This document shows positions 59,318 to 64,000 of a stretch of 64,000 nucleotides of DNA, one piece after another. A model generated the notes under the pieces. The model saw only the letters and a program-made list of their open reading frames with translations, searched no databases and was not told the origin of the DNA. Positions within the stretch are counted from its first letter, which is position 1; each line of letters opens with the position of its first letter. Location: the NCBI GenBank assembly GCA_963813495.1, contig CAWEZC010000005.1:310001-374000 (forward strand). Direction: 5' to 3'. Source of the DNA: JACVRW01 sp963813495. Lineage in GTDB: Bacteria; Actinomycetota; Thermoleophilia; Solirubrobacterales; Thermoleophilaceae. A program made the translations under genes and the position numbers.

Positions 59318-62300
59318 TCAGCGGCGCAGGACGAGGCTGCGCTTGGTGCTGCTCGTGGGGTTCGGCTTCGCGCCGGCGACCGCCTCGAGGATCGCCGTCA
59401 GACGCGACCGGCGGGCCACCGCGGCTCCCGTCGAGCGTTTCATCTTGAGGGTCAGCATCGACCCGCGCGAAGGGACGTTCGCCCTCTTCGCCGCCACCTT
59501 CACTCGCTTGGCACCCTTGGGCTTGAGGCCCAGGCCGCGAGCCGTCCTGGCGTCGACCCACAGCTCGAGCGCGAGACGGCAGCTGCGCGAGCAGTAGGTC
59601 CACAGCGGCATGCCCTTGCGGGCGATCGAGCTCAGACCTGCGGAACGACTCAGCTTGACCGGGCGGTCGAGCTTCATCGCCACTCGGCCACCGACCTTGA
59701 CCTCGACCGTGAGCTTGGCCGTCAGCCCGTCGCTGCGCCGCAGCGCAGGGCGCGCCTTCTTCGTCAAGCGGACCGGAAGGCTGAGTCTCCCCGCGCGGCG
59801 CAGCAGCTTGGTTCCGCGACCCATCGTCACCCGTGCGGACGAGCGGCGTGAGGAGACCCCAAGGCGGCGAGCGGTCTTCCCGCTCATGCTCAGGGTTGCG
59901 CTCGTCCGGCAGGCCGAGGCGCACGCCCCGTACACGGTCATGCGGCCCGCGAGAGCGTCTGCCAGGCGCTCGTTTGCCGAAGCGATCACGAATGACGGCG
60001 CAGGGCCGAGGACAGTGAAGGTGACTGCGGCGCTCGAGCCCACGTTGCCCGCGCTGTCGGCCTGCTGAGCGCGGGCCGTGTACGTGCCGGGCGCCAGCAC
60101 CGAGGGCTCCCGGCTCCACGCGCCGTTCGATGCGCTGCGCTCGGCCTCGAGCACTTGGGCCGGCGCTCCGCTGACCGCCGAGCCCGCGTAGATGCTCGTC
60201 GTCACCTTGCTCTGGTCTCCGGCGGCCACGCCGGCGGTGCCCGACAGCAGCGGGGTGGTGTCCGCGGTCGAGGAGCCGTTCGCGGGGGCGCTCAGGGTCA
60301 CTGCGGGCGCCGTGCCGTCGAGGGGGACCACGTCACAGACTGCGCCACGGACGCTCGTCCCCCAGCCCGCGAGCGTCCCGACGTCGCCGTCGAACAGATC
60401 ACGCACCCTGAGGGTCCAGGTGCCGGACTTGTCCAGGCCGTCGAAGCGGGAGAGCTGGTCGTTCTGGGGACGGAAGCTGCCCGTGTAGGGCGCCACTCCC
60501 TGCGAGATGTTGAGCGGGGCCTCATCGTCGAACACCGTGCCCGCCATGTTGTCCCCGGCGTTGTCCGGTCCGCCGGGGTGGCGGGTCAGCTCCACGGTCA
60601 CTCCGCCATGGCTCAGCTCGATGGCCAGGTCGCCGACGAACGTATGGTTGATTGCGGTGATGCTGACGTCCAGGTCCTTGATGAGGCCGGAGGTGCCGAC
60701 GCTCAGGTTGGACGCGACTCCGAGGCTGTTGTCGTCAGTGATCGTCATCGGGCCTGCGCTCGACGAGTTCGAGGTGGCGGGGCCGGGAGCGCCCGTCGCG
60801 AGCGTGACGGGAACGCTCTGCGGCCCCTGGGCCGTGGTCAATGCGAGCGTCGCGGTCACGTCTGTCCCACAGGCGGCGGTGGGCGACAACGACGCCCGGA
60901 AACCGGCTTGGCCGGTGGACTGCCCGCCGGGTGGGGCGTCGGCAAAGGCCGAGAAGCCCTGACCGACTGTGAGGCCCCCTCCCCCGCCGAGTACGCCTGC
61001 GATCCCGGTGGCCGACGCGTCCCCTTCGTTCACGATCCGCTGGCCGAGGGTCACAGACTCGCCCGGCTCGAGCGCGCCGTCGTTGTCTCCTCCGGCACCC
61101 GAGTCGCTGATGAACGTTCCATCGTCGGCCAGTTGCGGGGCCGCGGCAGCCGAGTTGGCGTTGGAGACGACGAGCGCGAAGTCCTGATCGGTCGGATCGC
61201 TGTTGATCTCCGGCACTCCGTCACCGGCGATGTTGGTGGCTCCCACCCTGACCGAGAAGCGGCCGCTGGTCCCGGCGGGAAGCACCGCGGCCTCGAGATT
61301 GTTGCGCGAGTCGGGGGATCCGCCCCTACGCGACAGGCCGCCGCTGAGGACGTTGCCCCGATATGTCCTGCCACCTGCGCTGACCACGAGGTCGAGATCG
61401 TTCACGAGCGCCGGGTTTGCGTCCACCGCCGCGGGAGCGTCGGTCCATGCCAGCGTGATCTTCACGGGCCTGCCCGAGTCGGCCACCGAATAGCCGCGGC
61501 GGTCGCTCGTCCCCGTGTCCGACAGCAGAGCGCTCTGGTCGAGGTATTCCCGCTCGGTCGTCTCCAGCACGTTGCCGACGTTTACCCGGCCCCAGCCCTG
61601 ATCGGCGTTGGGGGCGGCTCCCATCGACGCGCTCCCCTTGCCGTCCGAGCCCCCGGCCAGATCGGTCGCGGTGTTGACCAGCAGCGCCTTGGTCAGAGCC
61701 GGAGACGGCGCGGGGTGGGTGCGGGCGTACCAGTCCCGGACCAGGGCGGCGGCGCCGGACACGCCCGGCGCGGCCTGCGAGGTACCGGAGACGAGCGAGT
61801 AGAAGGGGTTGCTGGTCGGGAATGCCGGGTTGCAGGTTTCGCCACCGTCATAGGCGCCGTGCTGCGGCGAGGCGCCGACCACGTGCGTGCCAGGTGCCAC
61901 CAGGTCGGGCTTCTGGCGCATGTCGTCGGTGGGTCCGCGGCTCGAGAAGTCGAGGATGTCGCGCGCGCTGTTGGCGAAGCTGTCGTCGACGTTGCAGCCG
62001 TCCAAGCCCGCCGAGCGAACATTCTCCGACGCCCCTACGGTGATGACGTTCTTGGCGCTGCCGGGCGACGTGACCGAGCCGTAGCCGGTCTGCGAGCCAC
62101 GGTTGCCCTCGTTGCCTGCGGCGAACACCTCGACCATCTGCTGATTGCCGTCATGTCCGGCCGTGGGCCGCGCGTCCCGGACCAGGGCGTCGTACTCCTG
62201 AGAGTCGACGTTGTAGCCGCCCAGGTCGTTGCTGTTGGACCACGAGTTGTTCGAGATCCGGGCACCTGCGGCGTAGGCGGCGTCGGCCACGGCGGTCGGG

Positions 62301-63550
62301 CTGAAGCCGGGAGCGAAGGCGCCGCTGCAGGCGAAGATCTTCGACGAGCCGACCTGCACCTGCGGCGCGACGCCGAGCCCGTAGTTGTAGTCCGAGCCGT
62401 CGTTGTAGTCGTTGGACGGGCCGGGCTCGTCGTTGTATCCGGCGGCGATCGAGGCGACGTTCGTGCCGTGACCGCCGCAGTCCTCTGCCGAGCCGTCGTC
62501 CGTGTAGTCGTGGGCGTACGCGACGCGGTCGGCCCCGGGCTTGTTGCCGCTTACGTAGAAGTCAGGATGGCCCGGTGACGTGGCCGACCCGTTGTCGAGC
62601 CCCTCATCGGTCACGTCGATCGCGAAGCCGAAGGTGCTCGGCCCGAAGCCGTTCCCGCTGAGCCAGCCGAGGTAGTCCGAGGAGCCGACCGCGCTCGGGG
62701 CGATCACGTTGCCCGCCACGATCTGGGCCGCCTTCTCGTCGGCCAGCGCCGGTGCCGGCGCCGGTGCAATCGTCACGACTGCGGGATCGGCGGCCAGGGT
62801 CTCGATCTCTGCACGGGTGAGCGTGAGGAACTGCGTCCGAAGCTCGCCCACGCCCGAAGGCACGCGCATGCTGGGTCCTGCCGCGGCGGCGGCCCGGCGG
62901 GCGGGCTGACCCTCTGCGCCGGCCACCGTCTGGATGGCGACGGGGCGTGCGCCGCCGCCGCTCCCGACTGCGCCGCTGAGCTTGTCGGCGCCCGCGACCC
63001 GCGTGACCGCCCGAACCGCGGGGTCGGTGCCCACCAGGCCGGCGAGGCGATCCACCTCGGCGCCGCCGGCGTGCACCACATAGCCGTTCTGGGCCACGTA
63101 CTCGACGATCCGCGCGCCGGTGGCCCGCAGCCGCTCGAGCCAGGCGTCTTTGATCGGCCCCACGAACTGGACGAGCACCAGTGCCTCGGCAGGCTCGACC
63201 GCGCCCTTGGCGGCCAGCGACGCCCGCTCTCTCAGCGGATCCAGATCCGATCTGCCGGGCAAGCTGACCTCACGCAGGTCGTCGCGCCGCGCAGCCCCTG
63301 CGGCGCGCAGATCGGCATCCTCCTCGCCGCGTGCCTCGACCAGCGTGAAGTCGCCATAGCTCGCCACGACGCGTGCGTCCGTCGCGGCAAGTGTGGCCTG
63401 GGCGGGGGCCGAGTCCGGGACGATCAGCAGGTGCGGCGAGCGGTCGGGCTCGGGCGCCCGAGCTCCCGCCAAGGACCCATACGCAACGAGGCCGCCCAAG
63501 GCGGCCATCGCCACAGCCAGACATCGAATGCGCCGGACGTCTATCGCCAA
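59318..63550 (-). CDS. Large exported S8-family (subtilisin-like) serine peptidase
   Basis: A 1410-residue exported protease. A signal segment (CLAVAMAALGGLVAYGSLAGARA) precedes a ~270-residue pro-region. The S8 domain has Asp315 (IDVTDEGLD), His361 (GGHGTNVAS), the oxyanion Asn in FAAGNEGNRG and Ser591 (SGTSQAAP). After it come beta-rich domains, a proprotein-convertase P-like domain (KDLDVSITAINHTFVGDLAIELSHGG, about 960-1070), an Ig-like segment, and an Arg/Lys/Ser-rich C-terminus with paired cysteines (GACASACRTSATL; YCSRSCRLAL), probably for envelope retention. TTG 63550 has GGGAAAGGG upstream; ATG 63511 would shorten the signal peptide. Confidence 0.9.
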   Translation of the reverse strand: MAIDVRRIRCLAVAMAALGGLVAYGSLAGARAPEPDRSPHLLIVPDSAPAQATLAATDARVVASYGDFTLVEARGEEDADLRAAGAARRDDLREVSLPGRSDLDPLRERASLAAKGAVEPAEALVLVQFVGPIKDAWLERLRATGARIVEYVAQNGYVVHAGGAEVDRLAGLVGTDPAVRAVTRVAGADKLSGAVGSGGGARPVAIQTVAGAEGQPARRAAAAAGPSMRVPSGVGELRTQFLTLTRAEIETLAADPAVVTIAPAPAPALADEKAAQIVAGNVIAPSAVGSSDYLGWLSGNGFGPSTFGFAIDVTDEGLDNGSATSPGHPDFYVSGNKPGADRVAYAHDYTDDGSAEDCGGHGTNVASIAAGYNDEPGPSNDYNDGSDYNYGLGVAPQVQVGSSKIFACSGAFAPGFSPTAVADAAYAAGARISNNSWSNSNDLGGYNVDSQEYDALVRDARPTAGHDGNQQMVEVFAAGNEGNRGSQTGYGSVTSPGSAKNVITVGASENVRSAGLDGCNVDDSFANSARDILDFSSRGPTDDMRQKPDLVAPGTHVVGASPQHGAYDGGETCNPAFPTSNPFYSLVSGTSQAAPGVSGAAALVRDWYARTHPAPSPALTKALLVNTATDLAGGSDGKGSASMGAAPNADQGWGRVNVGNVLETTEREYLDQSALLSDTGTSDRRGYSVADSGRPVKITLAWTDAPAAVDANPALVNDLDLVVSAGGRTYRGNVLSGGLSRRGGSPDSRNNLEAAVLPAGTSGRFSVRVGATNIAGDGVPEINSDPTDQDFALVVSNANSAAAAPQLADDGTFISDSGAGGDNDGALEPGESVTLGQRIVNEGDASATGIAGVLGGGGGLTVGQGFSAFADAPPGGQSTGQAGFRASLSPTAACGTDVTATLALTTAQGPQSVPVTLATGAPGPATSNSSSAGPMTITDDNSLGVASNLSVGTSGLIKDLDVSITAINHTFVGDLAIELSHGGVTVELTRHPGGPDNAGDNMAGTVFDDEAPLNISQGVAPYTGSFRPQNDQLSRFDGLDKSGTWTLRVRDLFDGDVGTLAGWGTSVRGAVCDVVPLDGTAPAVTLSAPANGSSTADTTPLLSGTAGVAAGDQSKVTTSIYAGSAVSGAPAQVLEAERSASNGAWSREPSVLAPGTYTARAQQADSAGNVGSSAAVTFTVLGPAPSFVIASANERLADALAGRMTVYGACASACRTSATLSMSGKTARRLGVSSRRSSARVTMGRGTKLLRRAGRLSLPVRLTKKARPALRRSDGLTAKLTVEVKVGGRVAMKLDRPVKLSRSAGLSSIARKGMPLWTYCSRSCRLALELWVDARTARGLGLKPKGAKRVKVAAKRANVPSRGSMLTLKMKRSTGAAVARRSRLTAILEAVAGAKPNPTSSTKRSLVLRR

Positions 63551-63624
63551 GCCCTTTCCCGCGTTGCCAACCCCGTCTTAGGGTAGACGCCCGCGGCGGG
63601 CGCAGCGAGCTTATGGTTAACGGC

Positions 63625-64000
63625 ATGCAGACCGGCGCACTGGTGGTCATGGACGTTCAGAGGGCCTTCGACGACCCCGCCTGGGGCACCCGCAACAACC
63701 CCGGCTGCGAGGACAACATCGCGACCCTGATCGCCGCTTGGCGTGAGGCCGGGCAGCCGGTCGTCTTCGTCCGCCATGACGGATTGGAGGAGGAGTCGCC
63801 GTACCACACGCTGCAGCCCGGCCACCCCGGCAATGCGTTCAAGGACGTGCTAACGGGCGAGCCCGACCTGCTGGTGTCGAAACACGTGAACTCGGCCTTC
63901 CACGGAGAGCCGGACCTGGCCGGGTGGCTCCGCGACAACCAGATCGAGGCTTTCGTGGTGTGCGGCATCCAGACGCAGATGTGCTGCGAGACCACCGCCC
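63625..64000 (+). CDS. Isochorismatase-family cysteine hydrolase, 5' part (cut by window edge)
   Basis: The frame is open to the end of the window, giving 125 residues. ALVVMDVQRAF has the catalytic Asp, VSKHVNSAFHGEPDLAGWL the Lys, and VVCGIQTQMCCETTA the nucleophile Cys, so a cysteine-hydrolase type (nicotinamidase/ureidoacrylate-like) is expected, unlike the Gly-variant at 27220. ATG 63613 in the same frame is an alternative start. It is divergent from the subtilase. Confidence 0.85.
   Translation, partial: MQTGALVVMDVQRAFDDPAWGTRNNPGCEDNIATLIAAWREAGQPVVFVRHDGLEEESPYHTLQPGHPGNAFKDVLTGEPDLLVSKHVNSAFHGEPDLAGWLRDNQIEAFVVCGIQTQMCCETTA

Overview
The window is GC-rich actinobacterial chromosome, gene-dense, with many GTG/TTG starts and ATGA/GTGA overlaps. 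A Thermoleophilia / Solirubrobacterales-type host is my best guess. The reasons are the mix of a SARP-propeller-peptide-binding fusion, an NhaA-DsbA fusion, a SigB/SigF-type sigma factor and a subtilase with an Arg/Ser-rich C-terminal domain. No rRNA, CRISPR array or intact transposase is seen. One intact tRNA (His, GTG) is present.

Layout. (1) 1-9.9 kb is a carbohydrate catabolic locus: the end of an FGGY kinase, a Gfo/Idh dehydrogenase, a DUF993 aldolase-like protein, a TIM-barrel isomerase/epimerase and a convergent LacI repressor, then an aldehyde dehydrogenase, a flavoprotein, a GMC oxidoreductase and its small subunit (apparently frameshifted). LacI-type AAACGTTT palindromes lie at both outward promoters, so I infer one regulon. 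(2) 9.9-20.5 kb is housekeeping and stress: glycosyltransferase, GNAT, membrane protein, SDR epimerase, DUF2294, SigB/SigF sigma factor, PepSY protein, a frameshifted nucleotide cyclase, a B12-binding protein, an alpha/beta hydrolase, NhaA-DsbA and a SnoaL-like protein. (3) 20.7-23.1 kb is an eroding arsenic locus (arsR, arsC, broken arsM) followed by truncated-haemoglobin and hydrolase remnants. (4) 23.1-33.3 kb holds a DHA2 efflux pump, a run of five small redox/hydrolase genes, an MMPL transporter and a two-component system. (5) 33.3-39.1 kb holds an aldehyde dehydrogenase, an HxlR regulator divergent from a BBE-type flavin oxidase, an F420-reductase-like protein, gene remnants and DedA. 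(6) 39.5-43.8 kb is a phosphate group (PhoX-like phosphatase, Pit transporter, DUF47 partner) and a broken UspA gene. (7) 44-53.2 kb is surface and sensory: a lipoprotein, a 1112-residue SARP-membrane-propeller-peptide-binding fusion divergent from a small exported protein, a beta-helix protein and several small exported or membrane proteins. (8) 53.5-59.3 kb looks like an old island at tRNA-His. A degenerate 3'-half copy of the tRNA marks the far end, and a 28-bp repeat made of tandem 11-mers sits inside each border. The island carries three dihydrofolate-reductase-like genes, an ArsR-SRPBCC pair, a truncated AraC gene and a tRNA-Pro fragment. (9) 59.3-64 kb holds a 1410-residue subtilase and a divergent isochorismatase cut by the window edge.

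The most promising leads are the SARP-sensor fusion with three helical-turn-spaced repeats in its promoter region, the LacI-controlled DUF993 sugar module, and the tRNA-His island with its paired repeats. Two single-indel lesions (GMC small subunit, cyclase) could be sequencing errors. The arsM, haemoglobin and UspA lesions are multiple and look like real decay.
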